Positions 36,162 through 44,051 of a DNA stretch of 64,000 nt are shown here, in pieces; positions within the stretch are counted from its first letter, which is position 1; each line of letters begins with the position of its first letter. The translations under genes were made by a program, and so were the position numbers. This DNA is from Bradyrhizobium sp. SZCCT0231 (GTDB taxonomy: Bacteria; Pseudomonadota; Alphaproteobacteria; Rhizobiales; Xanthobacteraceae). The notes below the pieces were generated by a model. It did no database searches and had not been told where the DNA came from. It saw nothing but the letters and a program-made list of their open reading frames with translations. The DNA lies in contig NZ_JAFCKP010000001.1 in NCBI RefSeq assembly GCF_018130245.1, positions 682,001 through 746,000 of the forward strand, given 5' to 3'.

Positions 36162-37066
36162 GTCGACCTCCACGGCATCACCAATTGCCCGGCGCCGCGG
36201 ATCAACAGGCTCGATCCGAGGCCGAGCACGCCGATCGCGATCATGCCGAGCGCGATATCGGCATATTGGACCAGCGAATAGGCTTCCCAGGTGAAATAGC
36301 CGATACCGTACTGGCCTGAGATCATCTCGGCGGCGATCAGCGACACCCATGCCACGCCCATGCCGACGGTGAGGCCGGTGAAGATGTGCGGCAGGGAGGC
36401 CGGGAAATACACTTCGCGGAAGATCGAGCGCTCGCGTGCGCCGAGACATTGCGCCGCGCGCACCAGCACCGGATCGACCAGCGACATGCCGTGCAGCGTG
36501 TTGACCAGGATCGGGAAGAACGAGCCGAGAAAGGTGATGAAGACGATGCTCTGCTCGTTGGTCGGCCATAGCATGATCGCCATCGGCACCCAGGCGATCG
36601 CCGGGATCGGCCGCAGCACCTCCGCGACCGGGAAGATGATCTCGTGCACCAGCTTGAAGCGGCCCATGATCAAGCCGAGCGGCACGCCGATGATCGCCGC
36701 CAGCGAGAAGCCGATGAAGATGCGCCGGCAGCTGAGCAGGATGTGCATCAGGAATTTTGGATCGTGCATCGCCTTGGTGAAGCTGGCATAGACCGCGAGC
36801 GGCGAGGGCACGTTGGTGAAGCGCACAAAGAACACGACGCGATAGGTCGTGAGCAGATGCCAGACCAGGAGGAACGCGAGCAGCGAAATGATGCCGATCG
36901 CGGTGGCGCGTAGACCCGCCCGATTGAGCCGATACCAGCGCAGCGCGAGCGTACCGAAGGAGGCGGGTGGCGCGGGCGGCGTAACGACGGGCGCGGGGCC
37001 CGCCGTTGCAATGGCTGTTGCTGGCATGCTGTCCTCGGGATGTCTGACCAGGGCGGGACTGCTCAC
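36158..37066 (-). CDS. ABC transporter permease, SsuC/TauC/NrtB type
   Basis: 302 residues with six or seven membrane helices and the EAA loop RAAQCLGARERSIFREVYFPASLPHIFTGL. The Pro/Ala-rich N-terminus (PAPVVTPPAPPAS) precedes the first helix. It overlaps the binding-protein gene by 4 bp and the ATPase gene by 4 bp, giving a compact three-gene importer. Confidence 0.93.
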   Translation of the reverse strand: MSSPALVRHPEDSMPATAIATAGPAPVVTPPAPPASFGTLALRWYRLNRAGLRATAIGIISLLAFLLVWHLLTTYRVVFFVRFTNVPSPLAVYASFTKAMHDPKFLMHILLSCRRIFIGFSLAAIIGVPLGLIMGRFKLVHEIIFPVAEVLRPIPAIAWVPMAIMLWPTNEQSIVFITFLGSFFPILVNTLHGMSLVDPVLVRAAQCLGARERSIFREVYFPASLPHIFTGLTVGMGVAWVSLIAAEMISGQYGIGYFTWEAYSLVQYADIALGMIAIGVLGLGSSLLIRGAGQLVMPWRST

Positions 37067-38496
37067 GTCTTGCCTCCGCCAACCGCCGCTTTCACCGCGT
37101 CCTCGAAGCCGAGCACCTTGCCGCCGATCTTGGCCGCATAGGCTTCGGCGTCCTTCTTCAGCAGGAACGGTGCGACATCGCCATTGCCAACCGCGAAGAA
37201 GGCCTGGTCGGCGAACAGCTTGATGCCGCGCGTGGTGTCGAAGACATAGGCGACGTTAATCTTCTTGCCCTTGGACTTGAAGTCGGCGTAGGCACCGAGA
37301 GTGCAGCTGGCCGACGAGAAGGGCAGAATGCCGGCATCATCCACCCACACCTCGCCGGCCTTGCGCGGATCGGCGATCGGCTTCTTGCAGAAGGCATCTT
37401 CGCCGGAGATTTCATAATTCTTCGTGCTTGCAAGCTGCGCGTCGTAGTCGAGCTTCATCTCGGCATAGGCCTTGCGGATGTAGCTGTCGTCGACCCACTT
37501 CTTCGGATCGAACTCCTTCATGCGGCCGAGGTTTTGCAGCACCTTCACGTCGGCTGTGGCGGCATCGATCAGCGCCGGCTTGATCGTGGGATCGGTGGTC
37601 ATGTTGCCGCTGGGGCCGAGAAAGATGTAGACGACCTCCTTGCTGATGCCGGTCCATTCCTGGATCTTTTCGGCCGCGAGCTTGGGATCGTCGCGCAGCC
37701 ACTGATTGGCGGCGATCACCGCCTTGAAGTAGGCGACGACGACTTCGGGATATTTTTCGGCGAAATCGGTGCGGACGACAATGCCGTGGAAGGTCGGCAA
37801 GTTCGTCTCGACGCCGTCGAAGATCTTTCGCGCGAAGCCGCGGAACGGCAGCAGCTCGGCGAAGGGGACGAAGTCGGCGTGGGCGTCGATCTTCTTTTCC
37901 TGGAGATTGGTTGAGCCGACCTCGGGGCTCTGGCTGACGAGCTGGAAGAAGTCGGATGCATAGCCGCGGTCCTGCATCGCCTTCAGCACCATGCCGTGCG
38001 CGGCAGAGCCGAAGGGCACGCTGACCAGCTTGCCCTTGAGATCGGCGAGGTCGTAGTAGGGCGAATCCTTGTGAACGACCATGCCATTGCCGGAGCCGGA
38101 CAGGCTGTAGGCGGCGACCCCCATCAGCCGGCTCTTGCTCTCGGGGTTGCTCTCGAAGGTGAAGCCGTTCACGATCAGCGGATAGTCGCCCATCATGCCG
38201 ATCTGCAGCTTGTTCGCCATCATCGCATTGGTGACGGGCGGGCCGGAGGTGAAGTTCTGCCACTCCAGCTCGAACTTGACGTTGGCATACTTGCCGTCTT
38301 TCGGCAGATATTTCTCGAGCAGATGCAACTGGCGGATGACGACGCCTGCGGTCACCGTGTTGGTCGTGGTGTCCTGCGTTCCGATGCCGAGCGTGACGGT
38401 TTCCGCCGAAGCCGGCTGCGTGACGAGTAGCGCCAGCGACGTCACCGACGTCGCGATCGAGAGCGTGGGAAGATGGCGGACCATTCTCATCCTCAT
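37063..38496 (-). CDS. ABC-transporter binding protein (NMT1/SsuA-like) with NosL-like C-terminal domain
   Basis: 477 residues, ~130 longer than usual SsuA/TauA proteins. The signal peptide ends near PASA-ET. Residues ~35-345 form the NMT1-type ligand-binding fold (LQIGMMGDYPLIVNGF, GSGNGMVVHKDSP, LKGKLVSVPFGSAAHGMVL). The C-terminal ~100 residues (VWVDDAGILPFSSASC, NVAYVFDTTRGIKLF, ADQAFFAVGN, AEAYAAKIGGKVLGFEDA) follow the order of NosL, the copper-binding accessory protein, but without its CxxC-type motif. First gene of the importer operon. A conserved box lies ~75 bp upstream. Confidence 0.85.
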   Translation of the reverse strand: MRMRMVRHLPTLSIATSVTSLALLVTQPASAETVTLGIGTQDTTTNTVTAGVVIRQLHLLEKYLPKDGKYANVKFELEWQNFTSGPPVTNAMMANKLQIGMMGDYPLIVNGFTFESNPESKSRLMGVAAYSLSGSGNGMVVHKDSPYYDLADLKGKLVSVPFGSAAHGMVLKAMQDRGYASDFFQLVSQSPEVGSTNLQEKKIDAHADFVPFAELLPFRGFARKIFDGVETNLPTFHGIVVRTDFAEKYPEVVVAYFKAVIAANQWLRDDPKLAAEKIQEWTGISKEVVYIFLGPSGNMTTDPTIKPALIDAATADVKVLQNLGRMKEFDPKKWVDDSYIRKAYAEMKLDYDAQLASTKNYEISGEDAFCKKPIADPRKAGEVWVDDAGILPFSSASCTLGAYADFKSKGKKINVAYVFDTTRGIKLFADQAFFAVGNGDVAPFLLKKDAEAYAAKIGGKVLGFEDAVKAAVGGGKT

Positions 38497-38568
38497 TCGG
38501 TTGGATGTGCTGTGGTTGCCATGATTGGGTGAGGGCGCAGGCAGGGCAAATCCGGAGTGGCCGCCGCA

Positions 38569-38581
38569 GTCGATTAGTTGC
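38569..38581 (-). promoter_or_regulatory. AACTAATYG box upstream of the binding-protein operon
   Basis: On the minus strand the site reads GCAACTAATCGAC, centred ~79 bp before the binding-protein start. The 11-mer AACTAATCGAC is identical to the site at 40102-40112 upstream of the ferredoxin reductase. Related sites are at 40037 and 40985. Confidence 0.55.
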
Positions 38582-38664
38582 CGGGAAAAGCTGATTGCAT
38601 ACTCCTTGGGCAGTCCTGCACTATAAAGCCGCTTGCCTGTGCACCAGCCTTGGTCGCAGCCCCT

Positions 38665-39438
38665 TCAATCCGACGCCTGACCGCGCATCTCCTCCAGCAC
38701 GTCGGCCCGGCACACCACGATCTGCGACCGCTTGGTCAGGACGATTCCCTTCTCCTGCATCCGCTTCAGGCTGATCGTGACCCATTGCCTGGTGGCGCCG
38801 ACCATGTGGGCGATGTCGGCATGGGTGAAGGCTGCGGCGATCACGGTGCCGTCGGCATCCTCGACGCCGTAGAGCTCGACGAGATGCAGCAAGAGATGCG
38901 CAAGACGCTGCGTGATCGAGCGCGTTCCCAGCATCTGAGCCAGCGCCGAATAGCATTTGCCCTTGAACGTGAGGCCTTCGATCAGGCCGATGGCGAGGTT
39001 CGGGATCTCTGCGGCAAGGGATCGCAGTTCCTTTCCAGGCAGGTGCACGACGCTGCAATTGCTGGAGGCAACGCCGGACCATTGATGCACGGTGCCCTCG
39101 AACACTTCGGGACCGCCGACGAAATTGCCGACATGCCAATAGGCCAGCGTGATCTCGCGCCCGAGCGGCGAGGTGTAGAACACGCGGATGCGGCCGCTCT
39201 CGATCAGCCAGATGCCGTCATGCTTGCCGCCCTGGCTGAACAGTGTCTGGCCGCGGTTGAGCACCTTGCGGCGGCCCTGCTTCAGCACCAGCTCCCGCTC
39301 GCGCGGTGAGAGCTTGTCCATCAACGGTGGTGGACCGCCGATCCATTGCTGGTTCTCGGTGAGCAGCAGCGAGGAACCGCCAGCAGGCCGCATCGCTGCG
39401 GGGACAGCCCCGCGAACCGCATTCGCCGCCTGCAACAT
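38665..39438 (-). CDS. Crp/Fnr-family transcriptional regulator
   Basis: 257 residues, ATG after GGAGG. The cyclic-nucleotide-binding-like beta-barrel is at ~45-155 (LNRGQTLFSQGGKHDGIWLIESGRIRVFY-type segments) and the winged helix at ~180-250 (AFTHADIAHMVGATRQWVTISLKRMQEKGIV). There is no FNR-type N-terminal cysteine cluster, so it is not an Fe-S oxygen sensor. Lies upstream of the importer operon on the same strand with a promoter-sized gap, and is the best candidate to bind the AACTAATYG boxes (inference). Confidence 0.9.
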   Translation of the reverse strand: MLQAANAVRGAVPAAMRPAGGSSLLLTENQQWIGGPPPLMDKLSPRERELVLKQGRRKVLNRGQTLFSQGGKHDGIWLIESGRIRVFYTSPLGREITLAYWHVGNFVGGPEVFEGTVHQWSGVASSNCSVVHLPGKELRSLAAEIPNLAIGLIEGLTFKGKCYSALAQMLGTRSITQRLAHLLLHLVELYGVEDADGTVIAAAFTHADIAHMVGATRQWVTISLKRMQEKGIVLTKRSQIVVCRADVLEEMRGQASD

Positions 39439-39451
39439 TCGTCTGCCTCCG

Positions 39452-39468
39452 GAACGTTCAAATCGTTC
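39452..39468. promoter_or_regulatory. GAACG-N7-CGTTC inverted repeat upstream of the Crp/Fnr gene
   Basis: Perfect 5-bp arms lying 14 bp before the start codon, adjacent to the ribosome site of the Crp/Fnr-type gene. The position suits autorepression. It differs in sequence from the AACTAATYG boxes. Confidence 0.35.
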
Positions 39469-39542
39469 TAAAGAGGAGCAATGTCCGTGCCAGATGGGGC
39501 CCGGGAGCGCGCCTGTGGCAGGGTGTTGCCACTGATTCCGCT

Positions 39543-39660
39543 GTCATCGCCCGCCTTGTGCGCGTTTGCGCACTGGGGCGGGCGATCCAGTATTCCAGAG
39601 ACGTTGATGGATACGGAGAGGCCGCGGCGTACTGGATTCCCCGCCTGCGCGGGGAATGAC
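39543..39660. repeat. Palindromic intergenic repeat ('CCCGC...atccagta' family)
   Basis: Second copy of the family at 7447: GTCATCGCCCGCC at the left, CCCCGCCTGCGCGGGGAATG at the right, and the shared ATCCAGTATT / TACTGGAT inverted pair in between. Confidence 0.7.
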
Positions 39661-39686
39661 AGCGGTGAGTATAGGGAGATCGAGGC

Positions 39687-39989
39687 CTACTGTCCCGCCA
39701 GGCTCAGCAGATACGGCTTCGGGTAAATTCCCCGGTTATGACCATCCGAGAACGAGATGTTCAGCCCATAGCCGAGATCGCCAATCTCGGTGATCGCAAT
39801 CCCCGGAAATGCGTCCGGGAAGCGACCGTCGAAGCGGGCGCGGGTGCAGTGGGCGCATTTGCAGGAGCGGCGGAGTGTCTCGGCAGAAACGCTGAGCGCG
39901 TCGTCCTGCGCGGTGCGGACGAGGAGCGAAGCGAGATCGGCGCTGGCTTCATAGCCGGCCACGGTCGGTGCCACCAATGTCATGGTCAT
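39687..39989 (-). CDS. DUF971 (gamma-butyrobetaine hydroxylase-like N-terminal) protein
   Basis: 100 residues. The C-terminal part (LRRSCKCAHCTRARFDG, IAITEIGDLGYGLNISF, DGHNRGIYPKPYL) matches the DUF971 domain, including the 'C-x-C-x2-C' cluster and the SDGHNRGIY motif. Stand-alone DUF971 proteins often accompany Fe-S-related genes. Divergent from the ferredoxin reductase gene, and an AACTAATYG box lies 48 bp upstream of its start. It probably belongs to the same regulon as its neighbours. Confidence 0.85.
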   Translation of the reverse strand: MTMTLVAPTVAGYEASADLASLLVRTAQDDALSVSAETLRRSCKCAHCTRARFDGRFPDAFPGIAITEIGDLGYGLNISFSDGHNRGIYPKPYLLSLAGQ

Positions 39990-40036
39990 GACGAACCTCT
40001 GACTTCATTCTACGTCGACGCGGGAGCGCACGAATA

Positions 40037-40048
40037 GCAACTAATTGC
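40037..40048. promoter_or_regulatory. AACTAATYG box (near-palindrome) between the DUF971 and reductase genes
   Basis: GCAACTAATTGC, symmetrical except for its central pair of positions (GCAA-N4-TTGC). Lies 48 bp upstream of the DUF971 gene and 141 bp upstream of the ferredoxin reductase gene, so it more likely serves the former. Confidence 0.55.
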
Positions 40049-40100
40049 CGGCGCGGGCGTGATCGCGTGCTCTCTCTTCAATCAACGCACGCGAAATGTG

Positions 40101-40112
40101 AAACTAATCGAC
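40101..40112 (+). promoter_or_regulatory. AACTAATYG box upstream of the ferredoxin reductase gene
   Basis: AAACTAATCGAC, about 77 bp before the start codon. This is the same distance as the sites before the binding-protein gene and the flavoprotein gene. Confidence 0.5.
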
Positions 40113-40188
40113 CGGGAATTTCACTTCCGAATTGCCGGGCTCTCCTCTCTCCGAAACCTTGTGCGTCATCGATGGCGAGGGAGAGACG

Positions 40189-40962
40189 ATGAGTGCATTT
40201 CAGAAGGAGACGGTTCTGTCGGTCAGGCACTGGACCGATTCCCTGTTCAGCTTCACCGCGACGCGCGATCCCGGCTTCCGCTTCCAGAACGGCCAGTTCG
40301 CAATGATTGGTCTGGAGGTCGAGGGCAAGCCGTTGATGCGGGCCTACAGCATGGCGAGTGCCAATCACGAGGAGGCGCTCGAGTTCTTCTCGATCAAGGT
40401 GCAGGACGGCCCGCTGACCTCGCGCCTTCAGAAGATCAGGGAAGGCGACATCATCCTGGTCGGCCGCAAGGCGACGGGCACGCTGATTACCGGCAACCTC
40501 ATTCCCGGCAAGCGCCTGCTGCTGCTCTCGACCGGAACGGGCTTGGCGCCCTTCGCCAGCCTGATCAAGGACCCCGACGTCTATGAGAATTACGAGACCA
40601 TCGTGCTCGCCCATGGCTGCCGCCAGGTCTCGGAACTCGCCTATGGCGAGCACCTCGTCGAGGGCCTGCGCAATCACGCATTCTTCGGCCCCTTGATCCG
40701 CGACAAGCTCGTCTACTACCCGACCGTCACCCGCGAGCCGTTCCGGAATCGCGGCCGCATCACCGACCTGATCGTCTCCAACCAGCTCTTCGAGGATATC
40801 GGCCAGCCCGGCCTCGACATCGAGACGGACCGCATCATGCTGTGCGGCAGCCCGGCGATGCTCGAAGAGCTGCATGCGATGTTCTCGGCGCGCGGCTTTG
40901 TCGAGGGCAACCATAGCCAGCCCGGCCATTTCGTCATCGAAAAAGCCTTCGTCGAGCGCTGA
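40189..40962 (+). CDS. fpr: Ferredoxin-NADP+ reductase (bacterial Fpr type)
   Basis: 257 residues. ATG at 40189 after GAGGGAGAGACG. FAD site RAYSMASANHEEALEFFSIK, then the NADP-binding TGTGLAPFASLIKDP and the C-terminal HFVIEKAFVER ending, as in subclass IA/IIA Fpr enzymes. Transfers electrons between NADPH and a ferredoxin. Followed at 101 bp by the flavoprotein-ferredoxin-HEAT genes, whose own box suggests a second promoter. Here it would supply NADPH electrons to the small ferredoxin at 42838. Confidence 0.93.
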   Translation: MSAFQKETVLSVRHWTDSLFSFTATRDPGFRFQNGQFAMIGLEVEGKPLMRAYSMASANHEEALEFFSIKVQDGPLTSRLQKIREGDIILVGRKATGTLITGNLIPGKRLLLLSTGTGLAPFASLIKDPDVYENYETIVLAHGCRQVSELAYGEHLVEGLRNHAFFGPLIRDKLVYYPTVTREPFRNRGRITDLIVSNQLFEDIGQPGLDIETDRIMLCGSPAMLEELHAMFSARGFVEGNHSQPGHFVIEKAFVER

Positions 40963-40984
40963 GGCACAAATCGCGTCCCAGCGA

Positions 40985-40994
40985 CAACTAATTG
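40985..40994 (+). promoter_or_regulatory. AACTAATYG box upstream of the AprA-like gene
   Basis: CAACTAATTG inside a larger symmetrical setting (GCGA...TCGC, 40981-41001), ~75 bp before the flavoprotein start codon. Fourth member of the box set. Confidence 0.55.
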
Positions 40995-41063
40995 CTATCG
41001 CCGGGACGCCGGCTGAACAAATCTGATGCAGAGGCGCCGGGATCGGCGAACCAGGAGCAAGTG

Positions 41064-42806
41064 ATGGCACTAGATCAGATCGTCGACGGACTTTCGGAGG
41101 TTTCCTGCGATGTGCTGGTGATCGGCGGCGGCACGGCCGGCCCGATGGCGGCGCTGAAGGCGAAACTGAAGAACCCGAAGGCCAATGTCGTCCTGCTCGA
41201 AAAGGCCAACGTCAAGCGTTCCGGCGCGATCTCGATGGGCATGGACGGGCTGAACAATGCCGTCATTCCCGGCTACGCGACGCCCGAGCAGTACACCAAG
41301 GAAATCACCATCGCCAATGACGGCATCGTCGACCAGAAGGCGGTCTATAAATACGCGCAGAACTGCTTTGGCATCATCGAGGAGCTCGACAGCTTCGGCA
41401 TCCGCTTCCTGAAGAACGAGAACGGCGACTACGCCGTCAAGAAGGTGCATCACATCGGCACCTATGTGCTGCCGATGCCGAACGGCGAAACGGTGAAGAA
41501 GGCGCTCTACCGCCAGCTCCGCCGTGCCCGCATCCTGATCTCCAACCGCTACATGGCGACGCGGCTGCTCAAGTCGACCGACGGCCGCGTCGCCGGTGCG
41601 ATCTCCGTCAACACCCGCACGGCCGAGATGCTGGTGATCAAGGCCAAGGCCGTGATCCTCTGCATGGGCGCCGCCGGCCGCCTGGGATTGCCTACCTCCG
41701 GCTACATGTTCGGCACCTATGAGAACGCCGCCAATTCCGGCGACGGCTATGCCATGGCCTATCACGCCGGCGCAGCGCTCGCGAACCTCGAATGCTTCCA
41801 GATCAACCCGCTGATCAAGGACTATAACGGCCCGGCCTGCGCCTATGTCGCAGGTCCCTTCGGCGCATATACGGCGAACAACGAAGGCTCGCGCTTCATC
41901 GAATGCGACTACTGGTCCGGCCAGATGATGCTGGAGTTCTACAACGAGCTCTTGTCCGGCAAGGGGCCGGTGTTCCTCCAGCTCAAGCATCTGCATCCCG
42001 ACACCATCTCCGAGATCGAATCGACGCTGCACAAGGTCGAGCGTCCGACGCGCGGCCTGTTCCAGCAGGGGCGGGGCGTCGACTACCGCAGCGAGTCGAT
42101 CGAGATGCACATCTCCGAGATCGGTTTCTGCTCCGGCCACAGCGCCTCCGGCGTGTTCGTCGACGACAACGCCCGCACCACCGTGCCCGGCCTCTACGCC
42201 GCCGGCGACATGGCGAGCGTGCCGCACAATTACATGCTGGGTGCCTTCACCAACGGCTCGGTCGCCGGCATCGACGCGATGGAATTCGCCGACAGCCACG
42301 ATTTTGCGGAGTTCGACGCCGCCGAGGTCGCGCTGGAGCGCGACCGCGTGATGGCGCCGACGAAGCGCGAGGACGGCATTCCGCCGAACCAGATCGAGTA
42401 CAAGACGCGCCGCCTCGTCAACGATTATCTCCAGCCGCCGAAGGTCACGCGCAAATACGAGCTCGGCATACGGCGCCTCGCCGAGGCGCGGGAGGACATG
42501 CAGGAGCGCATGATCGCGCGCAACGCGCACGAGCTGCTCCGCGCCCTCGAAGTGCAGTCGATCATGGACTGCGCCGACATGGCCGCGCACGCCTCGCTCT
42601 ACCGCGAGGAGAGCCGCTGGGGCCTCTATCACTGGCGCACGGATTTCCCGGACAAGGACAACGAGAACTGGTTCTGCCACACGCTGCTGAGCAAGCGCGA
42701 CGGCAAGATGACCAGCGAGAAGCGCGCCGTCGAGCCCTACGTCGTGCCGATCGCCGACGACGAGAAGGATCTTTACGACAAGCAGCGCATCCGCGCCTCG
42801 GCCTGA
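41064..42806 (+). CDS. Adenylylsulfate-reductase-alpha-like / fumarate-reductase-type flavoprotein
   Basis: 580 residues. The ATG at 41064 has AGGAG upstream. The 24-codon longer frame runs through the box at 40985. FAD Rossmann motif CDVLVIGGGTAGPMAALKAK (~15-34). A capping domain follows, then GLYAAGDMASVPHNYMLGAFTNGS, the second FAD-contact region. The C-terminal helical domain (ARNAHELLRALEVQSIMDCADM, LYREESRWGLYHWRTDFP) is of the Succ_DH_flav_C kind. The closest family is AprA and its uncharacterised homologues in non-sulfate-reducing proteobacteria. The partner ferredoxin is the next gene. The substrate is unknown. Confidence 0.85.
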   Translation: MALDQIVDGLSEVSCDVLVIGGGTAGPMAALKAKLKNPKANVVLLEKANVKRSGAISMGMDGLNNAVIPGYATPEQYTKEITIANDGIVDQKAVYKYAQNCFGIIEELDSFGIRFLKNENGDYAVKKVHHIGTYVLPMPNGETVKKALYRQLRRARILISNRYMATRLLKSTDGRVAGAISVNTRTAEMLVIKAKAVILCMGAAGRLGLPTSGYMFGTYENAANSGDGYAMAYHAGAALANLECFQINPLIKDYNGPACAYVAGPFGAYTANNEGSRFIECDYWSGQMMLEFYNELLSGKGPVFLQLKHLHPDTISEIESTLHKVERPTRGLFQQGRGVDYRSESIEMHISEIGFCSGHSASGVFVDDNARTTVPGLYAAGDMASVPHNYMLGAFTNGSVAGIDAMEFADSHDFAEFDAAEVALERDRVMAPTKREDGIPPNQIEYKTRRLVNDYLQPPKVTRKYELGIRRLAEAREDMQERMIARNAHELLRALEVQSIMDCADMAAHASLYREESRWGLYHWRTDFPDKDNENWFCHTLLSKRDGKMTSEKRAVEPYVVPIADDEKDLYDKQRIRASA

Positions 42807-42837
42807 TCCACCAGAACACAGCAACAGGAGACATCAA

Positions 42838-43071
42838 ATGCCTCTCGCCTCCTATCAGACATCGGTTCCGGTGGTCGTCGACGACGCCAAATGCATCGCG
42901 GACAAGGGCTGCACGGTGTGCGTCGATGTCTGCCCGCTCGACGTGCTGCGCATCAGCGACATGACGAACAAGGCTTACATGGCCTATGACGAGTGCTGGT
43001 ACTGCATGCCCTGCGAGGCCGATTGCCCGACCGGCGCGGTCACCGTCAACATTCCCTATCTGTTGAGGTGA
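42838..43071 (+). CDS. Small 2x[4Fe-4S] ferredoxin, AprB-like
   Basis: 77 residues with eight cysteines in two clusters: Cys19, 25, 28, 32 (CIADKGCTVCVDVCPLD) and Cys53, 56, 59, 63 (CWYCMPCEADCPTGA). The inserted residues between Cys19 and Cys25 and the ECWYCMPC segment resemble the core of AprB, but the long AprB C-terminal tail is absent. 31 bp after the flavoprotein gene and 2 bp before the HEAT gene. Most likely carries electrons from Fpr to the flavoprotein. Confidence 0.92.
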   Translation: MPLASYQTSVPVVVDDAKCIADKGCTVCVDVCPLDVLRISDMTNKAYMAYDECWYCMPCEADCPTGAVTVNIPYLLR

Positions 43072-43073
43072 TC

Positions 43074-44051
43074 ATGTCGAGCCCGTTCGAGTCCTATGAC
43101 GACCTCGAAGACGCCGACGAGCGGCTTCAGGCCGCCGATCCCGCCGAGCGCCGCGTCGCCATCATCGCGCTCGGCCATTCCGGCGATCCCGCCGCGGTCG
43201 TGCATCTCGCCAACATGGTCGCCGATCCCGATACCGGCGTGCGCCAGCAGGTCGCGATGGCGCTCGGCGAGTTCGACGGGCCGGAGGCGGCGAGCGCGCT
43301 GGTCAAGCTGCTGGTCGATCCTGAGAGAATCGTCGCTGCAGCCGCGGCCGACAGCATGGCCGAGTTCAAGGATCCCGCCTGTGCCGAGATCATCCTGCCG
43401 TTGGTCAAGCACGCTCACGCCTTCGTCCGCATGGGCGCGCTGCGCGCGCTCAAGGAATTACGCTGCAAGGACACGCTGAAGCCAGCGCTGGAAGCGCTCC
43501 AGGACACTGACGCCGCCGTGCGCGTGCAGGCGATTGGGGTGATCGGCTTCCTCAAGCTGGAAGAGTCCATCCCGGCGTTGACGGCGCTGATCAATGATCC
43601 CGACGCCCATGTGCGCCGCGCCGCGGTGAGTGCGCTGGCCTTTTCCCAGATGAAGCCTGCGGCCGAGACGATCACGCGCGCGCTGAAGGATTCGGACTGG
43701 ATGGTGCGCGAGATGGCCGCGGAAACGCTGGGTCTCAACGTCAACGGTGCGACCGCGGCCGATCAGCTCGTGGCCTCGCTCGCCGACGAGTTCTGGCAGG
43801 TGCGGCTGAGGGCGATCCGCAGCCTCGGCAAGATGAAGATCGAGCGCGCGGTGCGGCCGATCGGCAATTGCATCAACCACGACCAGGCCAATTTGCGGAA
43901 AGAAGCCGCCGCCGCGCTCGGCGAGATCGCCCATCCCGATGGCGAGGCGTTCCTGGCCGTCATCGCCGATGATGCCGATCCCGACGTCCGCAAGAACGCG
44001 CGCTGGGCGCTCCAGCAGATTGCGGCCCGCAAGGCGCGGGCAGGGGCATAA
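43074..44051 (+). CDS. HEAT-repeat protein of the redox operon
   Basis: 325 residues from the ATG at 43074 (GAGGTG upstream). Eight to nine HEAT/PBS-lyase-like repeats of ~31 residues, for example DPAERRVAIIALGHSGDPAAV, DTGVRQQVAMALGEFDGPEAA, DAHVRRAAVSALAFSQMKPAA and DPDVRKNARWALQQIAARK. No signal peptide. Proteins with such repeats scaffold or insert cofactors into partner proteins (as in phycobilin lyases). Being tightly coupled to the ferredoxin gene (2-bp gap), it is probably an assembly or scaffold factor for the flavoprotein-ferredoxin complex. Confidence 0.88.
   Translation: MSSPFESYDDLEDADERLQAADPAERRVAIIALGHSGDPAAVVHLANMVADPDTGVRQQVAMALGEFDGPEAASALVKLLVDPERIVAAAAADSMAEFKDPACAEIILPLVKHAHAFVRMGALRALKELRCKDTLKPALEALQDTDAAVRVQAIGVIGFLKLEESIPALTALINDPDAHVRRAAVSALAFSQMKPAAETITRALKDSDWMVREMAAETLGLNVNGATAADQLVASLADEFWQVRLRAIRSLGKMKIERAVRPIGNCINHDQANLRKEAAAALGEIAHPDGEAFLAVIADDADPDVRKNARWALQQIAARKARAGA

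Noticed and set aside
36162-37082. Fusion of the ABC ATPase to an upstream domain
   Set aside because: The upstream part is an out-of-frame reading of the permease gene. The ATPase starts at 36161 with a 4-bp overlap.
41064-42806. Plain fumarate reductase / succinate dehydrogenase flavoprotein
   Set aside because: No membrane anchor or FrdB-type subunit is present and the partner is an AprB-like ferredoxin, so the AprA-like assignment fits better.
41070-42824. 584-codon minus-strand open frame
   Set aside because: Antisense of the AprA-like flavoprotein gene, which itself has a clear FAD motif and ribosome site.
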